Shown here piece after piece: positions 1 to 7,226 of a stretch of DNA of 12,126 nucleotides. The position numbers and the translations under genes were made by a program. The stretch is from Gymnopus androsaceus JB14 (Eukaryota > Basidiomycota > Agaricomycetes > Agaricales > Omphalotaceae), in assembly GCA_009733575.1 (NCBI GenBank), contig ML770263.1, positions 1 through 12,126 on the forward strand. The letters are read 5' to 3'. Under the pieces are notes generated by a model that was given only the letters and a program-made list of their open reading frames with translations, had not been told where the DNA came from and did no database searches. Within the stretch, counting starts at the first letter, position 1, and every line of letters starts with the position of its first letter.

Positions 1-150
1 GGATTCCATGCGACATGTATGGAATCCATGCACTACTATTTTTACTAGTGCATGGATTCCATGCAACATGCATGGAATCCATATCCAAAGGGTGCCAGAG
101 GTCCTAGCCGTATGGATTCCAGGCAGGGCGTATGGATTCCAGGGCCCTGG
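1..150. repeat. Nested palindromes built on GGATTCCAT
   Basis: GGATTCCAT or its complement occurs at about 1-9, 19-29, 54-62 and 72-82. Two further GGATTCCAGG copies lie at 114-123 and 134-143, each preceded by CGTAT, so they form a 20-bp-spaced direct repeat. Positions 1-35 and 46-80 are also inverted copies of each other around an AT-rich loop, differing mainly in a 7-bp core, so small hairpins are nested in a larger one. A perfect 12-bp palindrome (CCAGGGCCCTGG) follows at 139-150. The block starts at the window edge and may extend to the left. Its function is unknown; it could be a satellite or the end of a transposon. Confidence 0.7.
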
Positions 151-904
151 ATTTCCTGTGGATTTTGATCATATTAGTTACTGGATTGTTACACTTTGGA
201 CTATCTAACTAGTTACTTTTCCTGGTAGACTGGAATGTATGTACAGGGCATAGGGTTCTGGGTCTAGGGCTTGTACACTAGTATATATAGTAGTTGTAGC
301 TGTAGCATAGTCCTTAGCTTCAATCTCGTCAATACCTCCTAGTTCTCAATATCATCTTCTTCTCTTTTTTTTCATTGTTCTTGTCTTTGCCTAAGTCTGA
401 AGTCGTGACGCCTGGTACCTCGTGTTGTGGGGAACTAGTCGCTGACAGTAGTCACGGTGATTTGTATTAGTTACTAGGCCTACCATCTTGCAACTGCAAA
501 AGATATCAACTTGCCTTGTATTTTTCTGGGGCAAAACATTGTCTTTCACATGAAGTTTTGGATAAGCCAAATATAGTTTATCAAATGCACTAAATCTGGC
601 GCCAAATCTAATCAATTACAAGCCATTTTGCATTATATTTTGCAACCACCAAAAATTGGACCCAGCCCAGTGAGTGTAAATACCACATTGCATTGGCATA
701 ATTGATGCACCGGTCAAAGCACCATTTACAACAGTTATTGTACTTCAACCTCATCAAATCAATGCCATTACTGACCATTCCATTCTTGCAAATCCGGGTC
801 CTAACAATTTGCTAACCATGTGCATGATGAATTGCAAGGATCAGTGGGACCAAATATAATGTGAAGGACATTGATGGCAATGATGTTGAAAGTTACATCT
901 AAAT
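151..904. other. AT-rich region without a convincing gene; possible LTR-like stretch
   Basis: No long open frame or known motif is present. A TATATATAG box (282-290) is followed by a CT-rich stretch with a T8 run (about 350-385), which resembles the promoter and R/U5 layout of a fungal LTR. I cannot find a second copy, terminal repeats or a primer-binding site, so this is only a suggestion. Positions about 711-890 read open for some 50 codons on the plus strand with protein-like composition and then break, so a decayed coding fragment is possible. I recognise no family. Confidence 0.25.
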
Positions 905-1046
905 CACATCCGGATGGCACCCCAGCGTACCCTTGAGATATCATTTGGTCTATGCTAGGGTGCCGCGGGGGTCACGCCAAGGTGACACCAGGGTGATGCT
1001 ACTGGGTATGCCGGGGTTACGCCACTAGGGTTACGCTAAAAGTGCT
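905..1046. repeat. GC-rich degenerate short repeat
   Basis: Variants of a GGGTTACGCC / GGTGACACC / GGGTGCCGC motif recur every 10-20 bases. The clearest pair is GGGTTACGCCACTA at about 1014-1027 followed by GGGTTACGCTAAAA at 1028-1041. The composition is much richer in G+C than the flanks. It looks like a decayed minisatellite. No function can be assigned. Confidence 0.4.
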
Positions 1047-1090
1047 ATGCCCATATTATTCATGTTTATTGTATCCACATTTCTGATCAA

Positions 1091-1245
1091 TTTCATGTAT
1101 TATGGAAGATGTAGCATAATTATGAGGAAAGAGTTTAGAAAGCATCAGGGTATAAGGATTGTGCGTAAATTAGTGCAGAACACCAAAGCTGGACAATATC
1201 ACATTCCTCTGAACTATGACAAATTGATGCAAGTACCAGGTCAAG
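1091..1245 (-). pseudogene. C-terminal fragment of the integrase-like gene (second copy)
   Basis: This stretch is a diverged copy (roughly 85% by eye) of 4410-4562, which holds the last about 35 codons and 3' flank of the decayed integrase-like gene. Read on the minus strand, the shared peptide includes VQLWxSALIYAQSLY. Upstream of that peptide the similarity stops abruptly at about 1245 and different repeat sequence begins, so only a gene end was carried here. It has no start, no domain and no likely product. Confidence 0.6.
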
Positions 1246-1256
1246 TCGCTCAGCTT

Positions 1257-1374
1257 CCCTCTGGATCAAGAAACACACCTAAGCGGGCTCAAGATACACA
1301 TCAATGAGCACAAGATGTTCCTAAATAAACATAAGATGTCTTTAATATACTCACAAAAGCACTGTCAGGTTGTC
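1257..1374. repeat. Repeat R, left copy
   Basis: This matches 7113-7226 in the same orientation over about 115 bases, from CTGGATCAAGAAACAC to CAGGTTGTC, with small indels. The right copy abuts the copia Pol half at its break; this copy lies just outside the fold-back element. On the plus strand both copies contain a degenerate frame reading like SRNTPKRAQDT, so the repeat may derive from an unrecognised coding sequence. Its edges matter because they define one inversion breakpoint. Confidence 0.75.
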
Positions 1375-1396
1375 TCATGGGAGTCCAGGGCAGATG

Positions 1397-1725
1397 AAAC
1401 TAGTCATGGCAGGTATTGAGCTCAGCAGTATTCCAATGAATAAGTATTTTGCACCCAAAGTCAAAGTTAAATTGAGGTCAAAGTGAGTAACGGCGAAGTC
1501 CAAGTCACTAGAGTCAAGGTCAGAATCAATCATGTGAATGTATGAAAGCGGAATTCACCAAGTATGATGACATTCGTATGATTGATCCCAACTTTGACTT
1601 TAATGACTTTGACTTTGCCGCTAGTTACCTCGACCTCAATTTTACTTTGACTTTGGATCCAAAGTGCTTATACCTTGGGATACTGCCAAGATACTGCAGA
1701 GCTTGATACTTACCAAGGCTAGTTT
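1397..1725. repeat. Fold-back element with arms of about 145-155 bp
   Basis: Positions 1397-1540 and 1571-1725 are inverted copies (about 75-80% by eye) separated by a 30-bp loop. Shared blocks include AAACTAG at the outer tips, AGCTC(A/T)GCAGTAT, CAAAGTCAAAGT and ATCAATCAT. The arms are rich in ACTTTGAC-type motifs. The loop and the start of the right arm (about 1547-1580) resemble 3417-3448 of the T repeat. The right arm ends exactly where the minus-strand Gag frame breaks. It is a non-coding inverted-repeat (MITE or fold-back) element; the family is unknown. Confidence 0.75.
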
Positions 1726-2846
1726 GGACTGTCGGGGACAGAGGACATAATGGTGTTGACAAATATATTGTCGTTGATATCAATTCCTCTAGTCGTGAGG
1801 TCATCCCGGATGCTGATCATGTCGTCCAAATGTTTATTGACCTTGGATGGGTCCGAGCATCGCATAGTGTGAAGTCGTCTTTGCAAAAATGATTCAGTAA
1901 GAGCGTTTTTAGAATCATAATCAGCAAGTAAATTTTCCCACAACCGTTTCGTGTTGTCGTAGTTCCTATACCTTCGGAATATTCCATCCGATAACCTGCC
2001 AATGATAGCATTCAAAAGGTCATTGTCCTTTTCTCTATCATTCTCCGTTGCGTCTGGATCCATTGTCACATGTGGATTCCATTCAAAATAACGCTGGTAG
2101 CCAATAGATCTGGCTGCGAATTCTACTCGAGTTTTCCACGTATCCCAGTTTGATCCATCCGACTTTAAGGTTGTAACCTTATCAAAGGCTTTTAGTGCTT
2201 TAGACATATTTTCGTCATCGGAATCTGATTCAAATGCCCCTGACGATTCAGATCCTGAATCTGATGGGGATGAGGGTGGAGGTGGAAGATTACTCGGTAA
2301 GGGCTGTGGAGTTTGCTGTGGAGATGGTTGTGGAGATGGATTCGGTGGAAATGGAGGTGGTGTTTGCTGTGGCTCTTGTTTCGGTAACAAAACTGGAGCT
2401 GGTGAAGGAGTAGGTGCTGGAGTGGGATTAGATGAAGATGAGGCTGCGGCTTTCTGTTTGCCAGCTAGACATTCACTACGTCTTTTCTCCTGTCTTTTGT
2501 TTTCTGCGATTTTGATAAATTGTTCCTGAACAATATCAGGTAGATCGGCGTAATCCGGTAATTCTGCAGTGTATTTAGTATCCTTGTGAGGAGTATCGTA
2601 CCGGTTTGGGCAAGGCTGTTTAGCACAAACAAACCACTTCTGGTCGCTTGGATTCCACCACCTGTCGCGGGTTTCGTCTTTGTCTGCTATATGAGATTTC
2701 GAAGCGCAAGGTGCCTTCTGATCGGTGGCTGGTAATGGTAATGGTAGAGGCGTTGGTTTACTGCTGGATGCTGCGGCAGCGGCGGCTTGTCCTGATGCTG
2801 TTCTGCGAGCTGCTGGTGCAGTAGGCCTAGGTTGTGACATCAACAA
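1719..2846 (-). CDS. gag: Copia Gag, N-terminal part (truncated by rearrangement)
   Basis: The 375-residue frame is a retrotransposon capsid precursor lacking its C-terminus. Residues 1-213 are an unusual low-complexity extension: Ala/Ser-rich at first, then a more ordered Trp/Cys patch (WWNPSDQKWFVCAKQPC), then a long Pro/Gln tract and a Ser/Asp/Glu acidic run. From about residue 214 the conserved copia Gag core begins, with SDGSNWDTWK and later LWENLLADYD, followed by helical capsid sequence ending in NTIMSSVPDSP. The last residue and the TAG come from the adjoining fold-back element, not from Gag. The start used is the first ATG after the primer-binding site, with a second ATG two codons on. 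The missing zinc-knuckle half lies at 7226-7642. The frame has no internal stop. Confidence 0.9.
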   Translation of the reverse strand: MLMSQPRPTAPAARRTASGQAAAAAASSSKPTPLPLPLPATDQKAPCASKSHIADKDETRDRWWNPSDQKWFVCAKQPCPNRYDTPHKDTKYTAELPDYADLPDIVQEQFIKIAENKRQEKRRSECLAGKQKAAASSSSNPTPAPTPSPAPVLLPKQEPQQTPPPFPPNPSPQPSPQQTPQPLPSNLPPPPSSPSDSGSESSGAFESDSDDENMSKALKAFDKVTTLKSDGSNWDTWKTRVEFAARSIGYQRYFEWNPHVTMDPDATENDREKDNDLLNAIIGRLSDGIFRRYRNYDNTKRLWENLLADYDSKNALTESFLQRRLHTMRCSDPSKVNKHLDDMISIRDDLTTRGIDINDNIFVNTIMSSVPDSPN

Positions 2847-2886
2847 AAGTTATGTCCACAAATAGATGCGTCAATGGTTCAGGCCA

Positions 2887-2898
2887 GGGCCCATAACC
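2887..2898 (-). promoter_or_regulatory. Primer-binding site for a tRNA-iMet half molecule
   Basis: Immediately after the LTR end, the minus strand reads GGTTATGGGCCC. This is complementary to GGGCCCAUAACC, which spans the anticodon stem and loop of eukaryotic initiator tRNA-Met. It is not the 3' CCA end used by most LTR elements. Drosophila copia has the same internal site and primes from a cleaved 5' half of tRNA-iMet. The match here is 12 of 12 bases, judged from memory of the tRNA. Confidence 0.8.
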
Positions 2899-3261
2899 TA
2901 TTAGAGTTACATTCCTAAATAGGAAGTAGCAGCAATAAGTCCACACAGGACTTCGTAGTAACGATCACACAGATTGATGGGGGACAACAGTGTTTTTACA
3001 GGGTATGCTACCTAGGCTTATATACAGTCCTATGTACAAACAATATATTGGGCAAGTGGCTACTGCGTGAATACGTGTGGCTACTGTCCATACGGTAAAG
3101 TGGGTACTGCGAGATAGTAAGTGGATACGGCGAGAGACTGAGTGGAGTCTGCAAGACGATAACAGTGGAGTGCATGGGATGGTGATACAAACAAGTGGAG
3201 ACTACAAGAAAGTGTTCCATGTATAGTTCGATAGAATATGTTTACCTTTGATATTCCAACA
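2899..3261 (-). repeat. Copia 5' LTR (363 bp)
   Basis: Read on the minus strand it starts TGTTGGAATATC and ends CTCTAATA. It aligns end to end with 11012-11373 with 13 substitutions and one 1-base indel (CCC versus CC). A TATATAAG promoter box lies at 3017-3024 (minus), which would start transcription towards Gag. The U3 part carries repeated CCACT and CGCAGTA motifs. The 3' terminal dinucleotide is TA in both LTRs rather than the usual CA. Confidence 0.92.
3017..3024 (-). promoter_or_regulatory. LTR promoter TATA box (5' LTR)
   Basis: TATATAAG on the minus strand lies about 245 bases into the LTR and is conserved at the same place in the other LTR. In copia LTRs such a box marks the U3/R border and drives the genomic RNA. 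Confidence 0.55.
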
Positions 3262-3266
3262 CTCAG
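3262..3266. other. Target-site duplication, 5' side
   Basis: CTCAG here, CTGAG in element orientation, directly abuts the LTR TG end. The same 5 bases follow the 3' LTR at 11374-11378. Five bases is the usual copia duplication length. Confidence 0.7.
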
Positions 3267-3600
3267 AGCACTCAGAGCCATTCAATTGCTTTTGGACAGG
3301 TTTGACAGCTGTCAAAAAGCCATCCAAAAGCGATTGAATGGCTCTGAGTGCTCTCTGGAGAGGGTACCCTTGCTCCAGAATGTATTGGCCAAGATACAAG
3401 TTTTTCTGATGTCTATAAAAGCAGAATTCACAAAATATGATGACATTCTATGGTGGCAGTTTTCACCGTCTTTCAGACTTGGGCTGCATTTTGGACTTGC
3501 GATCTGGACTTGGACCACAGATCATATACTTGACTTATCAGTTGGACTCATTCACAAACTTTGACTTTGACTGGTTGACTCCTTAGTCTGTGTCTTGACT
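3262..3600. repeat. Repeat T with a head-to-head hairpin
   Basis: Positions 3265-3296 and 3323-3354 are 32-bp inverted arms with one mismatch (CA versus CG). They surround a perfect 16-bp palindrome (TTTGACAGCTGTCAAA, 3301-3316). From about 3345 the sequence matches 11379-11640, the flank of the 3' LTR: CTCTCTGGAG, GGTACCC, CTCCAGAATGTATTGGCC, GGTGGCAGTTTTCAC and ACTTTGAC motifs. So the copia element inserted into one arm of a palindromic T repeat, while the right part here is an uninterrupted copy of the other arm. No coding sequence is evident. Confidence 0.7.
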
Positions 3601-3985
3601 GGTATGCAGTTGCAACAGGACTATGCATAAAGCAATGTGGGCTTAACTTGGGTATACAGTAGTTTGGCTTCATCCAGCTTGACCTTATGCATAATATAAT
3701 GGAGGTGTGAGCAGCGGTACTTTGTTCTTGGCAAAAGATCTCAAGCACCTCTTACTCCGCTTTGCGCACATCTTGATCCCTTTTGTGAACATCTTGATCT
3801 ATCTTGATCTATTTTGATCCATTTGGGGCACCTTTTGTTCCAATTATACTTGCTTGACCTTAACTCTGGATTTTAGTGATTAATGGTAAACTCCATTATA
3901 GAGGGAGCTTGTGCATTTGAATACTTACTTCTTACTTGCTGATGACTGCCTAAACTATGTCAACTTGCTAGCGCTCATTGATGCT
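3601..3985. other. Non-coding stretch with ATCTTGATCT tandem repeat
   Basis: No gene is visible. The only structure is a 10-bp unit, ATCTTGATCT, in three tandem copies at 3791-3820 (the third has one change), with an isolated copy at 3770-3779. TTATGCATA-like inverted motifs occur near 3622-3630 and 3685-3693. Confidence 0.5.
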
Positions 3986-4270
3986 GACTAAAATACTGTA
4001 CCATTTCAAGCACTTCATTCAGAGGTGTGACCTGTGACCAACCCAACAAATTTAGATTTTGTTTGAGATTGGTGGGACCTGTGACCAAATGTAATTTTTA
4101 CAAAATTTTCTTACCAAATTGGGTCAGGTGCCCAGAGGGCACCCGCAAAAATCAAAAAAAAATTTCGTCATTGGCCACTGTGACATGGGACAAACCATGA
4201 CATTTAGTTTTGTTGGGGGCCCCTGTGACCCATGAGCAACAAAGTGATCGAAATGGTACAGTATTCAGTC
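3986..4270. mobile_element. MITE-like element with 29-bp terminal inverted repeats
   Basis: The ends 3986-4015 and 4242-4270 are inverted copies sharing the core TACTGTACCATTTC. Similarity continues inward more weakly, with GTGACC/GGTCAC and CAACAAA blocks on both sides. The centre holds a perfect hairpin, GGTGCCC-AGA-GGGCACC (4127-4143), so the whole 285-bp unit could fold back. There is no open frame of any length. The target duplication is not clear, and I cannot assign a superfamily. Confidence 0.6.
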
Positions 4271-4409
4271 TTCCTTGCCATCTGACTATGGCCTGGGCTT
4301 TTGGCTATAGCCGCGTGCGTAAACTAGGAAACCATTGAAAAATTTGCGGAATACACTGCTCTCCCATCTTTCCACCAGACTGTTACTAAAATACTCACAT
4401 ATCTTGTCA
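4271..4409. other. Short non-coding spacer
   Basis: No open frame, repeat or motif that I can support lies between the MITE-like element and the 3' flank of the integrase-like pseudogene. Confidence 0.4.
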
Positions 4410-4449
4410 TTTCATGTATCATATTTTAACATAATTATAACAAAAGGGG

Positions 4450-6131
4450 TTAAAAGGCATCAGGGTAAGTATAATGATTGTGCATAAATTAGTGCAGAAT
4501 GCCAAAGCTGGACAACATCACCTTCCTCTGAGCTGCAATGAATCAATGCAAGTACCATGTCCATGCCTTGAATCTCATTTGCAGTCATCAGACCTGAAGG
4601 TGGATCTACTTGTACCTCATTTAGATTAGAAGGAGGCCCATGTTGTCCAAGCCATGTGCTAGAACCTTCTTTGTGAGCATAGTTTCTATGAAGTGAATGC
4701 AAAAGTGTCTCATCCTGCAGTCCTTCCCAATCAACACCAAAAACCTCCAATTCTTTGTCAGACATAGCAAATGATCCAACAAATTGCCTTGAAGCCCATG
4801 GACAATCATATCAAAGCCCCACATATTTTCTGGACTACGATTGGGGCCATTGTGCTGTGATATGCGGTGGCTGTTCCAATCTTCAGCCCAGAAGGTCAGA
4901 GCATCATTAATTGTATTAAGAAAAGGTGCTGAAGGAGCCAGATGTGATTGGTTTTATTGACATCCAAGTTATGTTGGAGCTCTAATCCAGTAAGGCAAGC
5001 AGTAAGGAGGTCATTCCAAGGTTGAGAGACATAATTGGCTATATCAGCCCATAATCATTCAATCCAAATATTATGGACAGATCTGAGGAAAAAAGTTCTC
5101 AGCCTCATAAAAATTCAAGCAATTACTGTCCCCAGATATAAGATCCCCATGCTGGCCTTCTAGCAAATTCCATAAATGCAGCAACCCACATATTCTCAAC
5201 TGGAAGAGAAAAAGGGATTTCAATCTCAGGGTATTTGTTGGGTATTTGCTATAGCCCTGCAGGCTATCTAGTGTTTGGAGACAAGCCACAGTAATGCTGT
5301 GGCTTTCATCACCATCTGTGTTCACTATGAATGGTACTCCTGGAGGCATTTCAATCATGTCTTCAACTGGACCCATAACTTGAATGTATGACTTTGAAGA
5401 GGTGTCAAATTGTAGCAGGTACACCCCAGCAGGGGTAGCAATGTTGTACAACAACTCAGCTTCTTCCCTCCTAGAGAATTCAATCAGCATTATCAATGTT
5501 GAGTGGATGTAGCCTCAACAATATTCAATATTGCCAGTCAAGCTCTCTGTTAAGCTTATATACCAGTGCACAAGGAAAGAGTAATGGTTTGTGATCAGGA
5601 ATGGTGACTGGATTGGGATGGAGAGCAAGGCCCTTGGGAGGAGATGGATTGCCATCATTGTAGAGTACACAGGAGTCAAAAGAAAATGGGGTTTGCTTTT
5701 ATGGATGGGTTTAATGTGTTTAATTTCATCTTTGGGTGAATTGTAATGATATTTCTTCTCTGTTTTAGTTTCAGGAATGTTTCATAAAAGAAAAAGGAGA
5801 AAACAAGCACTCAGATCAGCGTCATTGAGGAATTGCTGCTTCAACACCATAAAATCTGCTTCTGTTTCACCAGAAAGCAGATACTTATGTTCCCTTTGAG
5901 CTGTTTGTTGCTCAGGCAGCATATTGCTCATAACTCCCAGAGTCCTAGACACGGAAGATATGTTGTCTGCGCTCAGAATGATATTTAGAAGATCAAAAGC
6001 AAGAATATGTATATATTCCTACCCTGCCAGTCCATAGTTTCAGTGTCTTATCCTCTGCAATTGCAGCTTGAAAATACGGATGGATATGAAGAGTATGCAA
6101 ACAACTTCTCTGACAGATCATCCACCGCCAT
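4450..6131 (-). pseudogene. Decayed intron-containing integrase-like gene
   Basis: Read right to left, coding pieces appear in order. A possible ATG at 6129-6131 opens MAVDDLSEKLFAY. Next come peptides such as TAQREHKYLLSGETEADF (about 5925-5860), SRREEAELLYNIATPAGVY (about 5475-5420), ENMWVAAFMEFARRP (about 5195-5150) and GSYIWG. A 44-base intron, GTAATT..CCTCAG, sits at 5083-5126. After it come SVHNIWIE, a TGA (5055-5057) and LWADI, then NHIWLLQHLFL and WAEDWNSHRI. The 3' end has GPNRSPENMWGFDMIVHG and MSDKELEVFGVDWEGL, ending near 4460. I recall SVHNxRIERLW and the Trp-rich C-terminus from a eukaryotic integrase-core (DDE-type) family common in mushroom-forming fungi; this needs a database search. 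Breaks seen: the TGA (CGA expected), frameshifts near 4883 and 4770, and an 11-bp tandem duplication at 5229-5248. Most of the catalytic core appears missing. Confidence 0.55.
5083..5126 (-). other. Probable spliceosomal intron in the integrase-like pseudogene
   Basis: On the minus strand a 44-base segment starts GTAATT and ends TTTTTTCCTCAG. Removing it joins the SYIWG-coding end to SVHN in frame; leaving it in gives an immediate stop. A CTGAG branch-like motif lies about 20 bases before the acceptor. The size suits fungal introns. Confidence 0.5.
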
Positions 6132-6145
6132 GTGTGCCGCAAAAT

Positions 6146-7020
6146 AGGACCCCTGATAATACTGCTTGAGCTCTGATCCCAAAAGGCCGGATTTTGGCCA
6201 AATTTAGAGGCAATCTATCATGCCAAAGGCCGAATTTCCGCCCTTTTTGGATGGTAGGTCTAGTGTAAAGAAAGTCCAAAAAAGACTGATCGGAGACCAG
6301 GTTGAATTTTGGGCCGATTTCTTGGATTTTACATCACACATAACGATCCTCGAAAATGCCGTTCAGAAAATTCTTGCATATCAATTCCGTCTTGGAAAGT
6401 GTAAGGGAGATGTTGAGGTTGCCGGCAACTAAGTGTTCCCATATTTGAATCTCTGTGAGAATCTACTTAAAATTGCAGAAATTATAGTACAAAATAGGCC
6501 AAAATGGGCTGAAAACACTTAACCAGCGGAGAACTAACTTATCAGAGCAAGAGGTATCAGATTTCACCAATCTTCATAGTCATCGGCTAGGTCATGAGAC
6601 TGATGAGTGAATAGCAGTCTGGGTCTCAAAAGGCCTCAACGCTCACAATGGTCAGAATCGCTGAACATTGGGACTAGCTGGGTGATATGTTATGAGGATG
6701 CGCTTACTCTAGCCTACTGCAGAGCATTAGGCTTTTCACCAATCTTTCATTCTTGCAGCACACATAGAGCATGAATGTTGGGCCCAGACCTCAGGCCGCT
6801 ATTCAACCATCAGTTCTCATGACCCCCCCCCCCCCCTCCCTAGCTGACGGCTATGAGAATCTGTGGAATCTGACACCTCTTAAGCCCAAAAGGGCCAAAA
6901 ATGGAAATTTTCAGAGCAGGGGTGGTGCAAAAGGCCAGATTTTCCCCAAATCGGGCCATGAAAAAGGGCCAAATTCCAACCATTCAGGATCAGAGCTCCA
7001 GCGGTATTATCAGGGGTCCT
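6146..7020. mobile_element. 875-bp element with 34-bp terminal inverted repeats
   Basis: Positions 6146-6179 and 6987-7020 are inverted copies with two mismatches, starting AGGACCCCTGATAATAC. Weaker inverted similarity continues inward through AAAAGGCC and TTTGGCC motifs. The inside has only short frames and a C14 run (6823-6836), so it is a non-autonomous DNA transposon candidate without transposase. A clear target duplication is not visible; the flanks are GCAAAAT and CGCGAAA. It sits next to the possible start of the integrase-like pseudogene, but I see no evidence that it moves with it. Confidence 0.6.
6823..6836 (+). repeat. Poly-C tract (14 C)
   Basis: A run of 14 C residues on the plus strand, inside the inverted-repeat element, followed by TCCC. 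It may be a sequencing or assembly length error and is a simple slippage site. Confidence 0.9.
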
Positions 7021-7112
7021 CGCGAAACTAAGCGGTGCTCACAAGTTGGCTCAAGAACAAGCCAAATTTGAGGTTGCTGCTCCACCTACTCCATTCAAAG
7101 TTATGCAGTTTC

Positions 7113-7226
7113 CCCCTGGATCAAGAAACACCTAAGCGGGCTCAAGACACACTTCAATGAGTGCAAGATGTCCCTAAACAGGCGCAAGATGTTCTTAATA
7201 TACTCTCAAAAGCACAGTCAGGTTGT
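7113..7226. repeat. Repeat R, right copy, fused to the Pol half
   Basis: This is a direct copy of 1257-1374. Its end (CAGGTTGTCC) runs straight into the copia Gag frame at about 7226. At the left copy, the same end is followed by about 20 bases and then the fold-back element. Upstream at 7041-7112 the plus strand reads protein-like (KLAQEQAKFEV, APPTPFKVMQFP), so R may be part of an unknown decayed gene. Confidence 0.75.

Larger units (their letters stand above)
1719..3261 (-). mobile_element. 5' half of a Ty1/copia retrotransposon (LTR, PBS, Gag)
   Basis: Read on the minus strand this gives a complete 5' LTR, an adjacent primer-binding site, a leader of about 40 bases and the first 373 or so codons of Gag. 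It then stops at a breakpoint near 1725-1731. The missing remainder of Gag and all of Pol match the plus-strand segment beginning near 7226. The 363-bp LTR is about 96% identical to the one at 11012-11373. The outer flank CTGAG (minus strand) equals the flank of the other LTR, so both halves most probably come from one insertion. Confidence 0.9.

Noticed and set aside
235..420. Solo gypsy-type LTR
   Set aside because: There is a TATA-like box and a CT-rich stretch, but no matching ends, second copy or primer site. It is only mentioned as a possibility in the region entry.
1047..1307. 86-codon plus-strand frame
   Set aside because: It covers the minus-strand integrase-like gene tail and repeat R, crossing the join of two repeats. 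It is a chance frame.
1451..1667. ACTTTGAC-type repeats as a CRISPR-like array
   Set aside because: Spacing is irregular, units are short and diverged, and the pattern is explained by the inverted arms of the fold-back element.
6220..6432. 70-codon plus-strand frame
   Set aside because: It lies inside the inverted-repeat element, matches no motif known to me and is too short to support.
6771..7031. 86-codon plus-strand frame across the poly-C run
   Set aside because: It depends on the length of a homopolymer and ends beyond the element's terminal repeat. I see no family features.
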